DNA from: Oreocharis arfaki
Taxonomy: Eukaryota > Chordata > Aves > Passeriformes > Paramythiidae
Assembly (NCBI GenBank): GCA_013398015.1
Contig: VZRR01012431.1
Coordinates: forward strand, 154,750 to 218,749
Reading direction: 5' to 3'
Length of the DNA stretch: 64,000 nucleotides
Shown: piece by piece, positions 25,979 through 39,445 of the stretch
How positions within the stretch are numbered: the first letter of the stretch is position 1
How the letters are laid out: each line of letters opens with the position of its first letter
The notes under the pieces: generated by a model
Database searches by the model: none
Told to the model about the DNA's origin: nothing
The model's input: only the letters and a program-made list of their open reading frames with translations
Translations under genes and position numbers: made by a program

Positions 25979-26034
25979 NNNNNNNNNNNNNNNNNNNNNN
26001 NNNNNNNNNNNNNNNNNNNNNNNNNNNNNNNNNN
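25979..26034. other. Assembly gap (56 N) inside a poly-T tract
   Basis: A run of N is flanked by T homopolymers on both sides (about 10 T before, about 22 T after). The true length of the tract is unknown. A translated run of Phe or Lys here is an artefact. Confidence 0.98.
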
Positions 26035-29000
26035 TTTTTTTTTTTTTTTTTTTTTTGACGGGAGAATGTTTTTTGTGCCTCCCGTGGGTGCTTTAGTTAT
26101 GCAAACACCCCTCTGGGCTGGCCGGGTGAGGGCTGGGCTGGTGTCACACAGCTCCCAGTGCTGGAGTCCCTGGGCTGCGTGGCTTTGCTTTGCCTCTTGC
26201 AGTTTTCCCCTCTGGCTTTTCATCCAGTGAAAGAAGAAAGGGCACAGATTTATTTATTTTAATTAACCAGTGCATAGATTTCTTTTAGATTTTCTTAGGT
26301 GCTGGTGGAGGGCGTGGAGTGGGGAGGCTCTGGGGCGCTCTGTCACAACTTGCTGCTCAGCATGCTGAGGAAATAACCGTTTTTCATCCCAAAATTCAGG
26401 CTGCTTGTCCCAGCTCCATTCCCTAAACCATCCCTGTTACCATGGCAGAGATATTCAGAGCTGGTTTAGACCTTTGTCCACCCAGACAAGGGACGTGCAA
26501 CTTGCTCCCCCCACAGCTCCATCCTTCCCCCGGGGAATGTTTGAGGTGCACCTGCTGTCCCTGGCTCTTTGCAGTAATTTTGGACAGATCCTGGTGGAAT
26601 TTGGGGTGGAGTTAAACAGAACACGTCCAGGTTTTCCACTTTGCAGCCAGAGGTTTTTACAAAATAACAGGTATTTTCGGGGTGTTTCATAGAGAATGTT
26701 GTTTAAATCAAGGGGGCCATGCAATTCTTTCCTTGTACTGAAAAAATCCTCCTGCAAAACCCCATTATTTTTTGTAAGGACACTGGTTAACCAGAGAAGA
26801 AACCCTGCAATGCAGATGGTGCCCAAAAGCACCAACTATAGCACAAGATTTGGCTTCTTCTGTAAGACTTGTTAACTAAAACACATATTGGATCCTGTTG
26901 GGCTTCTTGCAGAAAAATCTGATTTCCTAGGTGGATTTGGCAGGAGGTTTGTAGGGCATCACACAATATGGGGCTTCTTCCACCCCTGCTGCCACCTCCT
27001 CCTCTCACAGCCTTTCTCCCAAAATTGTTGCTGTGGAAAGCCCAGGAAACTTTCTCACTTGAAATATTTCATTCCGTGTTGTTTTAAGGAGAGCGAGGCT
27101 GTCAGGGCTGCCCAGTGGGCTTTGGAGTTTCCTTTTTTCCCCCCTGTTTCTTTCCTTCTGTGGGATCTGCCTTTTCCCTGGCAGGTGGTGGAGGAGGAAG
27201 GCTGGGCTGCTACCAGTCCCCAGTGAGAATGTGATAGAGGATTCCATTAAAACCTTGGTTAATTGGTGACTGTGTGCACTGAGCAGTCTGGGTTTCAGGA
27301 GCTCCATAGGTGCCTCTCCCGGGAGCTGTTTTATTGCAGGAATTATAAATCCAGCTCAGGACAGGGACTTGCACAAGAAGAAAATTGCTGCCTGGAAAAA
27401 AGGCCAAAACTGGAATGGGGGAAAAGGAATTGATTCCTTTCCTTTAATCATGATTTGAGTTTATGTTGGATGCAGCTCCCAGCCCGGAGCGTGACCTTGC
27501 TTTGCTGACATTTCATCCTGCCTTTAGCCAGATTAGCTCCACAAGAAAAGATGAAAATGCAGTTTTTTCTCAGCGAAACGTGGTGTGGTGGGTCAGGACA
27601 GGGGCAGCACGGGGGGCTGCCTGAAAACGTCTCTCCGGCTTGTTCCTGTTTGTTATGCTTGGCATGCAGCACAAACTCTCGGAAAAGCGCTGGAATTACC
27701 CTTGGCAGTGAAATCCTCCTGCTTAGCGCGGTCTGTGGCGCTTGCCTTTGTTTTAAGAAGTTTTTCCACTCCGATTTTCAGTGCGGTGCATCCCTTGGAT
27801 GTGGCACTGCAGTTGCATTGCTCTGTCATCTTCTGTCTCCTTTTCTTCCTCGTATTTTTATCTGCCCTTGTCTGTCTTGTCCTTCACTCCAGCAGAAACA
27901 AAACGCCCTTTGTGGCTGTAAACCCGGCGTGCCAAATACTTTGAATAACTGTAGCACTGCACGAGTGAATGTAAAACATAAAAGCGCCAGTAAATTCCTT
28001 TTAATGCCATCCTATAACAAGAAGAATTCCCATTTTAATAACTGGGGCAGTGGAAGGGCTGACCTCGCTGTTTGATGCAACCATTAACTTGCTTGGCTGG
28101 GTTCAAAGATTGTGTGTTTAACTCTGCAGCCATTTAGTGTTAATGATGCTGCATTCATTAACATCCCAATGAGAGCGCTTTGCTCCTCTTCCTGGGGCAG
28201 ATTATTCGGTTACCTGAGTCCCTGCTTCAATCCAGGCTGGAATTGAGCTGTTTTATTGCCTTTGTTGTGCCCCGGGAAGGGAAGGGCACTGGGAGCACAT
28301 GGATCGGGCATTTCTGGGGCTGCACTTTGCGCTCTGCCCCACGCACAGCTGGATAAATCATTTGGTGTTGTCTGTACAAGGTGGCACGAGAGATTCTGTG
28401 CAGCTTTCGTGTCATCATTTCCAGCTGAATTTCCCGGTTTTACCTCCTTTGTGAGAATTTTCCTTCTCTCATTCCTGCACTCTGCTTTGCTGGTGGTTGG
28501 GGTTGTTACGTGGAATTATTTTGAGCCTAACAGATTTCCCTGCACTACTATCCCCTTAGAGATGAAAGAGCATAGATCATAAGCGAGGCAATATTAAAAA
28601 GATTAATGATTTGATGGATAATTCCAAAAGAACGGGACTGGACTTCAGGAACCACTTTGAATTTGGGGCACTTGTAGATCATAGTGGGGAGATGGGGAGT
28701 GAAAATGAAGCAGCACAGATGTGTAAACTCTCAGAACATAACTGCATCTCCTGCTCCATATTCCTGGTTTTTCTGGGGGATCCAGGTGATTTCCAGAGGC
28801 TGCAGCAAAGCTTTGTTGTACACCTGAAATAGTGTTGGGGCAGCGTGAGCAGCCTCCGGGGGGTTGGGTTTGTGATTTGTGTGCGTGGAAAACATCCAGC
28901 AGGGCTTGTTCCTGGGATCCAGCTCTGTCCTTTCTCTGGGAATTGGGCATCCTGCTGCCAGGGCCGTGCTTTGCCCACCTCCCAGCAGCTGCCAGGCACA

Positions 29001-29394
29001 GCCTGTGCCGTGCAAGTGGGTCAGGTATTATCCAGCTCCTCCTTTGCCCCTCACTGGGCTGTGCTGGACACGTCTGTGTGGAAATCCGAGCTGGCAGCTG
29101 TCCACGGGGATCCCGGATTAGAGTCTGGAGCACCAGGCCATTGTTGGAAAGGCAGCTCCTGCCCCTGAGCAGGGAGTCGGAGGAGCCAGTGCATCTGTTC
29201 CCATGGCAGGGCCTTCATTCTTGGGGATATCTTTCAGTGCGTGGCATCTGCAGGGAGGTGTGAGACCCTGATGCTGGGTGAGAAGCGGAAAATAACCCTA
29301 AGAGGGCTGGGAAAGGGGTTTCCCATTCCATTTGTGCATTCCGTATGAGGGCCTGTACAACTGGGAGCTGTGAATCTGGGGTGAGAACCGTGGA
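26035..29394. other. Intron 1 unique sequence
   Basis: No gene or recognised repeat was found apart from the T run at its left end. Confidence 0.5.
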
Positions 29395-29525
29395 ATTGAT
29401 GAATGGTTTGGGCTGGAAGGGACCTTAAATCCCATCCAGTGCCATGGGCAGGGACACTTTCCCCTGTCCCAGGGTGCTCCAAGCCCCATCCAGCCTGGCC
29501 TTGGACACTTCCAGGGATGCTTTTT
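29395..29525 (-). mobile_element. CR1 LINE 3' fragment, minus orientation
   Basis: The plus strand reads 'gaatggtttgggctgg', 'aagggaccttaaatcc', 'ccatgggcagggacac', 'gggtgctccaagcccc', 'atccagcctggccttg', 'gacacttccagggatg'. This is the reverse complement of the conserved CR1 3' region. It is truncated and non-coding. Confidence 0.93.
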
Positions 29526-30474
29526 TTGCATGCTCTCCCTGTGGGTACAGGAAAGAAAAGGCTTCAAACCCAAAAAAGCCACTTGGTAATGATGAGTTAG
29601 TGACCAAGTCTTACTTGGTTGGAAGAGCTGGGGTAATTTTGCTGTCAGGAAATTAGAAGGCATTTTGGTGAGTTGTGGGAGTGGGATCTGGAGAGTGGAG
29701 CAAGGGCCTCTCCTACATTTCTGATCCCAGCAAAGAGTGAATAGGCAGATCCAGCAGGGAAGGCAGTGCTGAATTCCATCTGGGCTGGGCTGGGTTGGGT
29801 TTTCCCCCTTTTTTTCCTGATACTGCGAATGTAGATCTGTTTCCAGCGTTCCACAGGAATCTGCTGTGGCATTTTTGGGGTCACCATGCCCAAAATGAGG
29901 CCATTATTTAGAGAGGATTTGCTGTTAGTGCCAGCTCTGCCTCCTGCTTCGGAAACTCCTGGTTTGGGTTTTCGTTTTGGACTGACCCAGGCAGAACAGA
30001 AGCAATTTAGGATGAGTGGACAAGCTCTTCTTTCCCATCCAGTGGCTCTGGGATAAGGAATGTTGATTATTTTACTTCTGTGGTCTGCATTGTGCTCGTG
30101 CTTCTTGCAGCCTGCCCGAGCTGCTTTTTTCTCCCGGGGAGGGGCCACGTTCATGGGATTTCATTGTGGGATCCAGGAATACAGCGTGGCTCGAAATAAA
30201 CCCCTCCACGCTGGGAGAGAGCTTCCCAGCCCCGCTGTGGTCTTCATTCCAGCAGAGCAAGCAGTTGTTAGTGGCAGGAGAAATCTCTGCCAGAGATGCA
30301 GAAATAGCAGTGTCAGAGCTGGGCAGCTGCGTGGGGGAACTCGAGCGGGCACGGGGCAGCGGCCCCATCTGTTCCTGATAAAAAATGTAGGGAGAGAAAG
30401 TACGGAGAAGTGGAGGGCTGGGAGGTGGCTGCTGCCTCCTTCCCCTGCTCCTTTTCTGCATCTTCCCAGAGTCT
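29526..30474. other. Intron 1 unique sequence
   Basis: No gene is seen. It contains a short GGGCT/GGGTT run at 29782-29799 with the pattern of a canonical G-quadruplex on the plus strand. Confidence 0.5.
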
Positions 30475-30545
30475 CTGAATATCCTGAGCAAGGATCAGCC
30501 AAGCCCAACTCCTGGCCCTGCACGGACACCCCAAATCCTGCCCAG
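30475..30545 (-). mobile_element. Short CR1 LINE remnant, minus orientation
   Basis: The plus strand reads 'aatatcctgagcaagg', 'atcagccaagcccaac', 'tcctggccctgcacgg', 'acaccccaaatcctg'. It resembles the reverse complement of one CR1 subfamily 3' end and is similar to the copy at 31488. Confidence 0.7.
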
Positions 30546-31487
30546 CAGAGAGGGGGCTTTGAGCAGCATCTCCCAGCTCAGGTTCCAGCTTGGTTCTCCA
30601 GGTGAAATTCCTGGTACATCCTGAGATACCCGAGCAGATCATGGAGGATCTGCTTTACTGGAACTGTTTCCACCTCTGGAGAAGTTCAGAAATGATGTGG
30701 TGTAATGTTGTGTTGTCCCAAATTGAGTTTTGTACTGATCAAATTCCTTTTTTCAGCCTGAAATGGTGGGTGGAGTTTGCCACGTGTCCATTTTTCTTCC
30801 TGTTCCTGGTTCTTTGGCTGGGAAATGTGGGGCTGGGACTTGGGCTGGAAAAACAAATATTGGCTCTCGGAGGTGGAGATAAAAGCAGGATATTGTATCT
30901 GGGACATGGAGACAGTTGTGCATCTCACTGCTCCCTGGGGATGGTTTAAAGTAAAGAGCAATTAATGATGGTGATTCCAGGAGGGGTTCAGTGGTGCAGG
31001 AGTTGTGCTATTTTCAGCCATGGCCATGCAGCGACACTTGGGTTTGTCCTTTCAGCACAGCCTCTGCATCGATCACTGCCGTGTGGCTGGGTTTGGGTTT
31101 TGTCATTTCGAGGGCATTTTCGTTCTGCTGCTACTCTCAGAGGACATTTCTCTCTCTCCTGCTGCCTTTCCTGGCTGTTGTTCTGTATTCCAGAGCAGTG
31201 CTGCTGTTCTGCTGCTGTCATTTCACACCCTGGAGGGGAGCAGGGAGTGTGGGAGGGGAGGAATCCAGCAGGAATCCTCAGGTGGTTTAAAGGTCTTTGC
31301 ACTCACAGATCACTGAGCATCTCCTTCCCCCCTGTGTAGTTCTTACCCTGTAATTGCAATAAAACCATTGTAAGTAGCAGGAAAACGTGGTAAACCTGAT
31401 TGCCAGGAGAGCCCTGTTGTTAACAGTGGTCAAACACATCTGTGTTCAAAATCATCTCGAGATTTTGGGACTCATAAAAGTTACCCC
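30546..31487. other. Intron 1 unique sequence
   Basis: No gene or repeat is recognised. Confidence 0.5.
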
Positions 31488-31590
31488 AGAATATCCTGAG
31501 CTGGAAGGGACTCAAAAAGATCGCCAAGTCCAGCTCCTGGCCCTGCAGGACCCCCCAGCAATCCCACCCAGTGCCTGGCAGTGTTGTTCC
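31488..31590 (-). mobile_element. CR1 LINE 3' fragment, minus orientation
   Basis: The plus strand reads 'atatcctgagctggaagg', 'gactcaaaaagatcgcc', 'aagtccagctcctggcc', 'ctgcaggaccccccagc' and 'aatcccacccagtgcc'. This is the reverse complement of a CR1 3' end of the same type as the remnant 1 kb upstream. Confidence 0.85.
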
Positions 31591-34334
31591 TGCCAGAATT
31601 CAGGAAATCCATGTGTAGAATTAAGGAAATTCGTGTACACGAGGCGGCTGTAGAAGACATAAATCCTCAGGCCTCACGGAGCGCTCTCGGCCAGTAGCAA
31701 ATAGGGGTCAGGTGGAGTCTGTCCCTGGATATTCATTATCCCAGGGATTAACCTTGCCTGCTTCTATTTCCAAAGCTGCTCCCGTCCGTGGTTGCAGTCT
31801 AGGTATTGCCCCTGGCTCATCCTGCCCTGGAGGTGCCACGGAGCAGGGGCCTGATGCAAAATGCTCTGTAAACTGCAAGCAAAGCAGCCCCTCCCCTAAA
31901 GGGCTTAGCTGCACTTCCAGGCTGGGTAATCCCCAGTGACAGTGCCTATTTAGGGAGCACATCTCAATAAAAGGGTCTGGGATCTCAGGGTGCAGAGCAG
32001 GCACCAAAAACCTCCAGACACGAGGTGTCAGTGCTCAGAATTGGGCCATTTGTACGTCTACATGCGGATCTGGGGGTTGAGATTCTTCATGGAACCTAAA
32101 AGAGAAAAACTTCATTGGAGAAATCCTGCCTTGGACCCTTAATTTATGCCCCAATATTCTGAAAGTTGTGGTTACCACTCTAGCGTTTAGCTCTTTCTGT
32201 TTAATCGTAGTGCCACTAATTTCAGGCTTTTTCTGACAGCAGTTGGACCAAATTGTTCTGACATTTCCCTCCTGTCAGGAGAGGTTCTGGAGGAGACAGA
32301 AAAAATGGGTGTGCAGCAGAGTGCAAAGCTGGGAGAAAAGCAGAGTGCTGGATTGATGTGTGTGGCTTGCCCAGGCTGGTTTTGCTTCCCTGGGATTATA
32401 GATTTGTGCTTACATTTTGGTCATTAAGTTTGGTGGAGTCGCAGTGGTTTTAGCAGAGATTAAAAGCCTTTATGGATTTAATACAAGGCGGCCTCTTGGT
32501 CGTGGCAGCGATGAGCTGTGGCTTAGGCTGTGTTCTCAGAATTTACAGCCTGCACCCGTTATTTTCCTCCTGGAGGGTTCCTTTTGATGGGTGTTTTCTG
32601 TGTGCAGCATAAATTAAACATGCTGAGCACGTGGTGCCTGAGGCCGCTGCTCTGACTTCAGTCAAACCCAGAGAGACCAATGCACCGAGGAGATGGAAAT
32701 CAGAATATGGCACTGAAGGGATAAAGGAACCAACTCTGAGGCATATTTGTGCCCTGTGTGCTTGGATCTGTGTGGAGAAGATGGATTTCTCTGTGTGCCT
32801 TCTTTGCTTTGTTGGGTTTTTTTCAGAGATCTTTTCCAAAAGCAGCAGCAGCAGGAGTCTGGTTCTCTTTTATTCAGTTTTTCCTATATCTTGTTTTTTG
32901 CTGCATAAGGAGAGGAGTGAAAATCCAGTTGTGTTTGGAGTGCACTGGAGGTTTCCTGGGAGTAAATTCTTGCGAGTATTGGAGTCAGTTATTGCAAGGA
33001 GTGTCTTGCTTGTAGAGACCGAGACAAGTTCAGAGCTGAGCTCCTGACAGTTCTCTTAATTTTTGGAGCACAAATGCTCAGCTGAAACGTTCTTTGTCTG
33101 CCTTGCATGACTTATGAGTTGCAGTGATTAAGTTTCTTGTGTTTGCTGGGCTGAATTCTCCCTGGGTTTCCTGGAGACTTCCCGGAGGCCAGTGGATGAA
33201 GCATTTTCTTGGCTCCTGGCAATTTGGGGAGTGTTTATCCTGTCAGTCCCAGCTGATGCTTAAGGCCTTTGGATACGCTGGCTGGGTTCAGATTCTTTTA
33301 GTTTCTTCCCTGGCATCACCTCTTTTTGAGCTTCTGGAGCTGTAAATGATGTCTGAATTTGGGTTTGTGTAAACTATTCCTGTTTACAGCCAACCAGAGA
33401 GTTAAACCAGTGGTGAGCAGCAGAGAGCAGTAAACAAGCTCAATTTTCTCTTGCCTGAAGGGATTTTTGGTTCCTCTGCTCGCTGAGCAAATAGGGCAGT
33501 GTATTAGCATGTTATTCTTCCCAGTCTTTTTGCCTTCTGTTTTCATGACATTAATACTTGAATTTTTATTCAGTGGATGCTATTAATGATTCTGATAGTC
33601 CTGCTGATATTCTGGAGGTTCTGTCAGTGTGGTGGGTGCAAAAGGTTTTGCAGTTAACACACACTTGAAATGTTACCCACGAATCACAGTGGTATTTCCA
33701 GAGGCACCGATGTTTTTAGCAAGCCCCCAAATTCCCAGGAACATCTTCAGAGTCTGCCCTGTGCCAGTGCTTTGGCCGTGGCCTGAGGTGGTTTTCTCTT
33801 CGTCATCACTGAAGGCTTGTCTGAAAAACGATAAAAATTACGAATACCGACATGTGTTCTTGTTCTTTTGCCTCCTTGTGCCTTCTGCTCTCCCCATGTG
33901 GCTTTATTTAGTGAAGCAGCCTTCCCACGTTTTTAATGTTAATTAATTTATTAATGAGATTTCTTCTTCACCCAACATAGCAAGGCAAAATGAGGCTGTT
34001 TAATCTTAGGTTGCGAGGCAGCATTGGTAATTCCCGTTCCTTACGGAGGAGTCAGGCTGATTTTCAGCTCAGTCTAAGCTATCCAGTGATACTCAGCAAC
34101 CACAGAATTCCCAGGTCCCACCAGGTATGAAAGATTAATTGACACATTAAATAAACTATTGATTTCTGACACTTTACGCTTGGCAAAAGATGGCTCCGGA
34201 TATGAATTTAAGCTCCTGAAATCTATAGTCGTCTCTCCAAAGCACGTTTGTGAGGCACAATTCACGAGAGGCTGTAAGTCTCTGAAATGCAGGTGGAATA
34301 TTTGATGTTTTCCCACTGCCAGAGGGCAGGGTTG
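31591..34334. other. Intron 1 unique sequence
   Basis: No gene or recognised repeat was found. Confidence 0.5.
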
Positions 34335-34432
34335 GACGGGATATTGGGAATAAATCCTTCCCTGGGAGGGTGGGGAGGGCCTGGCACAGGGTGCCCAGAG
34401 AAGCTGTGGCTGTCCCATCCCTGGAAGTGTTT
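34335..34432 (+). mobile_element. Short CR1 LINE fragment, plus orientation
   Basis: The segment 'gggcctggcacagggtgc', 'ccagagaagctgtggctg', 'tcccatccctggaagtgt' matches the CR1 block just upstream of its 3' UTR. The remainder of the element is absent, so this is a small internal remnant. Confidence 0.85.
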
Positions 34433-37400
34433 TCTCTCCTCTTCCTTTTAACTGGGACAGAAGAGAGAGGTTTATTTTCCTCCTGAGAGCTCCAGTGTGA
34501 AGCTACGAGAGGCAAAGGGAGAAATTATTTTGCAATATAGGATGGAATGAATGAGCTGGACCTGGAATGTGCCTTCCTCGAGTGAATCTGCAGTGAATGT
34601 TACACTGGAGTTAATAATTTCTGTGGAGCAAATACTGAATTTCAGGCTTTGCAGCTGGTTCAGCTTTAACCATTGCTAAAAAACGCCTCCCCCAAGCTAA
34701 ATCACCACATTAAAAAGGCTGGGGAAGAATTATTTTCAACACTTCAGAATCAAATCTCAGGCTAGGAGCGCTCCTAGGGCTGACTGATGGGCTGTGGGGC
34801 AAATGGAGCTTGCAGGGAGTAGGGATTGCTTCCTTTGAGGAATTCCAGGGAGCTCCGCGGAGCCTCGGGGTTGTAGCTACTCCTGCCTTACAGATGCAGT
34901 AATTCCGTGTTCCCCCTGAAGGATGCAGTTTGTGCTGCTCAGCACGCTGCCGAGGCGAACTGGCTGCAGCAAGATTAGGCTTGAATCCTGAGCTTTTTAC
35001 AAATCCTGTTTTTCTCATCTTTTCCGAGTTCTTCCCACAGTGCAGTGTCACCCACCCAAACTCACTCTTTCAGCAGAAGACTGGAACTTGCTTGGTTTTT
35101 AATTAAAATTGTCCATACTCTGATTTAATGGCTCCATAAAGCATCCCGGCTTACCCTGCCTCAGGTAAATGAAAATATTTGCTGTGGTAAATAGGACTAT
35201 TAGTTTTATGATCCATAGCAATAAAAAGCTTTTATCAAGAATGTCATCAAAAGAGGCATAAAATTGTGTTCCATGTAAAACTAAGGAGGTGTCTGGGAAG
35301 TTTTACTGTGATTCATAAATTTCTGTAGGAAAAGGTGTTAATGGTGTCATTTTTTTGTGCGCCTTGTGGTCATTTAAAAATTAAAAGCGCCTGTGAGCAG
35401 GTCTTGTACATGGAAAGGATGGGGTCACAACGTGGACATAATAGGAATTATTCCCTTTTCCCTGCACAGGTTCCCTGCTTCAGCTTGGACGTGTCACTGT
35501 GCTCGGAAGCAGAATAATTCTGGCTGAAATGAAGCAGAGGAGAAAGCTCTCTGAACTCCCTGCCTGTGTTGTCGTGGTGCCACAGCTGCCTGGGCCCCTG
35601 ATTTCAGCTGTGTAGCCGAGCACATCTTTCCCTGGCATGGTGCAGTGTGAAATAGTCCACAGGCATCTGCAGAAGGGCAGAGATGGATGGGTGGAGTTAG
35701 ATTTGGGCTGGGACAGCCCCCCTGTCCCTTGGAGGGTGTGTTGGGCGAGACCCACAGGGCAGGCAGGTTCCTCCCTGCCCAGGTCGTGCTGTTTTACAGA
35801 ACGATTTGAATTGTGTTTGGTTTAAAAGTGAGCAGCATCTGGTTTTCTCACAGAAGGGAGCGAATTACCCTGCTCCCAGCCCCAGCATCCAGCAGGCCCT
35901 ACTGGAAATGGGGGTTTGCATCTCCTGAATCCACCTTGGACCTGCTGTGGGCAGAACAGACAGAAGGGTGTCCAGCACTGGGGCTGGAGCTCCTGGCTCT
36001 GGGATGCTGTGCCAGAGCTGAGTCCTTCCCCAGAGCCCTGTGGGTTTGGCACTGGGGGTGGGACAGGGCAGGGCAGGGGATGCTCCCTCTGTGCCTGCTG
36101 GCACATGTGGGGTGTTTAGGAGCATCCCTCACATCCAGGGCCGCCAGCCGGGGTTTGATGTGTTTGTTTTGGGATGCTCCTCCCCTGAAGGTGGCTTTGC
36201 TCTCGTCTTTGTCCCGTGTTCTCTTGTGGCACCGTGCTGAGCTGCTGCTCCCTCCCCGCATCTCCAGGATCTGATATTCCCCAAAGGAATCAGCAATCCC
36301 CTCCTCCAATTCCTGGCAGATTTAGGGAGTGGTTGCCATGGCGACGGGGGAGGAATTGGATCTGCAGCCCAGCTGGGATCAATCCCAGCTGCTGCCTCCT
36401 CCTCCTGAGCAGTCAGCGTATTTCTAATAAAGTGACCGTGTACAGGAGCCTTGTCTTTGTCTTGTTAAGCCTTTGTTGTGTATTAAATCCTGAGGGCTTT
36501 CGCCATAATCTGCTTCGCTCACAAGCTTTACAAATCCCGCCCTTACTCCATGAGCCGTGGCCATGAGATCCAGGAGATATTTCTTCCCTGATGGTGTTAT
36601 TTCTGGAATTATTTTAATTGGTGAATCGTTGCTAGAAACGAACGAAATTAAAGGTAGAGCCTGTGAGCAGGGAACCGAGGGTTCAGTCACAGCTGACTCC
36701 ATCCATGCTGTGCTTTATTTGCCCAAGTATTTTTGATTTTTTTTTTTTTTTGGTTTTGCATTTTTCTCTGGGCTTCACTCACGTGTTGTGGCAGTGCATC
36801 GTTACCTGGGTTCCCTGTGACAGGAGCACAGGGATTCCTGCCCCTGGAGACACCCTCCAAGGCAAACCCCATCCAAATTCCCTGCCTGGGGTCACGGTGA
36901 GAGCGGTGCCTGGCAGGAAGAGCCCTTAGAGCTGAGTTTGGCCATTCAAAGGTGACCCCGGGGCTGCAGTGCGGACACATCCCTGGGGATCCGAGTCTGG
37001 AATGACCCCAGTGCTGGAGGGAGGTGAGGTCAGTAGGGCTGAGATCCTTATTTACTTCCAAGGCTCAAACTGGGATCTCTTGGGGTCAGTGGTGAAGTGA
37101 TGGAGGCTGTGAAGGAGCAGTGGTTTTGTGGGAAGGGAAGGGAAGGGTGTGAGGGGATGGACTCCCGTTTATCCGAGGGAGTAGAACCCCATGGGAAATC
37201 TGAAATCAAGCGTATTCAGTGTTCCAAGACATTCCTTTTGTGGAGCCAGACACACCTTCCAGAGCAGGGCAAGCATTAATATTCCCGTTTCTGGAGTGTC
37301 CCCTTTGGAACCTGGGCAGGCACAGACATCCAACAACCACCCCGCTTTTCTGTGCTGCCTGGGGGGCACTTTATTTCCTGCCCAGGTACAGCCCCCTGCC

Positions 37401-39368
37401 TTAACCTCAGCCCAGCAAGGACACAGCCTCCCTGCCTATTACCAGAATCACTGCTTAATTTGAGCTAATTTCTTTTGTTGAGATGCAAAACTAATTATAT
37501 TGAACTACAGATGAACAGGAAGTTGCATTAGCAAATTTGTTGGGTTTTTGGGTTTTTTGTTTTTTTTTTTTAATCAATGGGGAATTATTCAGCGTTTTTT
37601 GGGGGCTGGGGAACTTTGTAACCAGATAAAAGATACGGGGGAGGGCAGAGCTATAAAAAGTGTTATTGTGTGATTATGAAGAGGCCTTTTAATGCAGTTA
37701 TTATGTGATGCTAAAAAGGCCTTTATTGCTTGAAGTTGGAAGCAGAATACAAATGGGCTCACAGTGTCTATTAAATGAAGAGTGGAAAAAATAGTCCCCG
37801 TTTCCCTGAACTGCAAAGCAAAAATAACGATTAAATAGTGATTAAAATCAGCAGTGCTGCCTTTGTTAGGCTGATCACAGCCTGAGCAATAAAGCTGAGC
37901 GAGGGGAGCGATTGTTTGTGTGATTCCAGGCACAGCCCATTGTTCTGCCGGCTCTGTTTGTCCAGGTGAGATGGCAGCAGATCGTTCTGCTGCTGGAGGC
38001 TGCCTCGGGAACGAGGGCTGAGTTCTCCCCGGTGTAAAATAAGGACAGATGAGCTGGAAGTGACTCATTCAGAGGGATGCTTCCTTCTCCTGGCAGCTGA
38101 ATTCCAGAAGTTACCTGCAGTTTCTGTGGCTGAAGCTGCTGGACAGACACAGCTGGGCTCTTTTGTGCCCAATTTCATCTCCGGGGATCTGTAGGACAAA
38201 GCCTTAAAAGTGTTTGCAAACACCCAGAGAACAAAACCTGGGCCTGGGCAACCCCACGGCCTGTCCAAAATCCTCCACAGAACCACCAGCAGAAGACACA
38301 AAAGACTGGGGATAAAAGCCAGGTAGAATTTCACTCCTTGGCATCTCTGGCAGAATGGAAATGTTGGGATTCCTCAGGGTTCTGTAATAACTGCCCTGGG
38401 TGTGTCCGTGCATAGGTGAGCACTGGGAGCTCCCAATCCCGGTGGAAAAGGGAGGGAATTGGCTCTTGAGGTCAGCCTCAGCCCTTCCTTCCGACCTCAG
38501 GAGGTCCAGGGATACGTTAATGTCCCTCTCTGAAATCCTGCAGGACGTGCAGCCCTCCGTGTGACCGTGGCCAGAACTGGAGCACTCAGCGCTCCCAAGC
38601 TCTGCTTCCACTTGAGTCTTGCCTGGGTTCTTGGTGTTTGGGGCTGTATCCCGGTGCTTTGGGCTGGAATACCAGCATTTATCAGTACTGAACTCCAGAG
38701 AGGAAAACCAGGAAAGTGCAGGGACCTTGCGCTGGGATTATCCCGGCTCCGATTATTGCTTCCAGTTTCCCTCTGGAGAGATGTGCTGTGTCAGGGTGGC
38801 TGCTGGCTAAAGAATGTGCTCCGAAAATCCTGATATTCCTGTCCTTCCCTAATGAGGTCAGGCAGTGCTCCTTCAGCTGTGGGAGCTCCATGCTTGGTGC
38901 CTATCCCCCAATCCATATGTTCCCCAGCACTTTAAGGAACGTTGCCATTGGCGCACACAGCCAGGTTTTCGTTCCTGGAGCAGTGCATGTTTCTTAAAAC
39001 CCCAGGTGTGCTTGGCAGCTGAAATAATGCCTCCGTGGTCTGGAGGTAAAATTAGCTGCTCTGGGAGAGAGATTTTCAGATTTTCTTGCACTACATGAAA
39101 ACACAGAGGGTGTTTTCCAAAGAAAACCTATTTTGGCGTCCTCAAATTCAACTTGACCCGGGCTTGTTAGGCCACAGATCTGCCATGGAATTAAGCTATA
39201 GCTGGAGGAGAGCCAGAATCCAATTACATTTTCTGCCTAATGGGTCATAATTTATGCAGTGAAGAAGGAGGCAGGGATGTTGCTGGGGGAAAAGGGCACT
39301 GGGCCTGCGTGGATGTACACTGGGAAGGGCTGATGGCAAATGGGAAAGGGGAGGGCAGGGGTGCTGTC
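34433..39368. other. Intron 1 unique sequence
   Basis: No gene is seen. T-rich tracts occur near 36737-36751 and 37541-37572. The segment 38160-38640 has several moderately long chance ORFs on the minus strand and could be an old unrecognised repeat, but I cannot assign it. Confidence 0.45.
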
Positions 39369-39445
39369 CTTCCTCTCTTGTTTAAAACCTTCTTCTCTTG
39401 TTTAAGACCTTCCTCTCGTGTTTAAAACCTTCCTCTTGTGTTTAG
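39369..39445. repeat. 20-bp tandem repeat, about 4 copies, just upstream of exon 2
   Basis: The motif cttcctcttgtgtttaaaac recurs with a 20-bp period: tttaaaacct at 39381, tttaagacct at 39401, tttaaaacct at 39421, and a diverged copy at 39441. It is pyrimidine-rich and ends about 140 bp before the exon 2 acceptor. Confidence 0.9.

Noticed and set aside
38160..38640. Possible old LTR or DNA transposon
   Set aside because: It looks repeat-like in texture, but I found no terminal repeats, target duplication or recognisable family motif.
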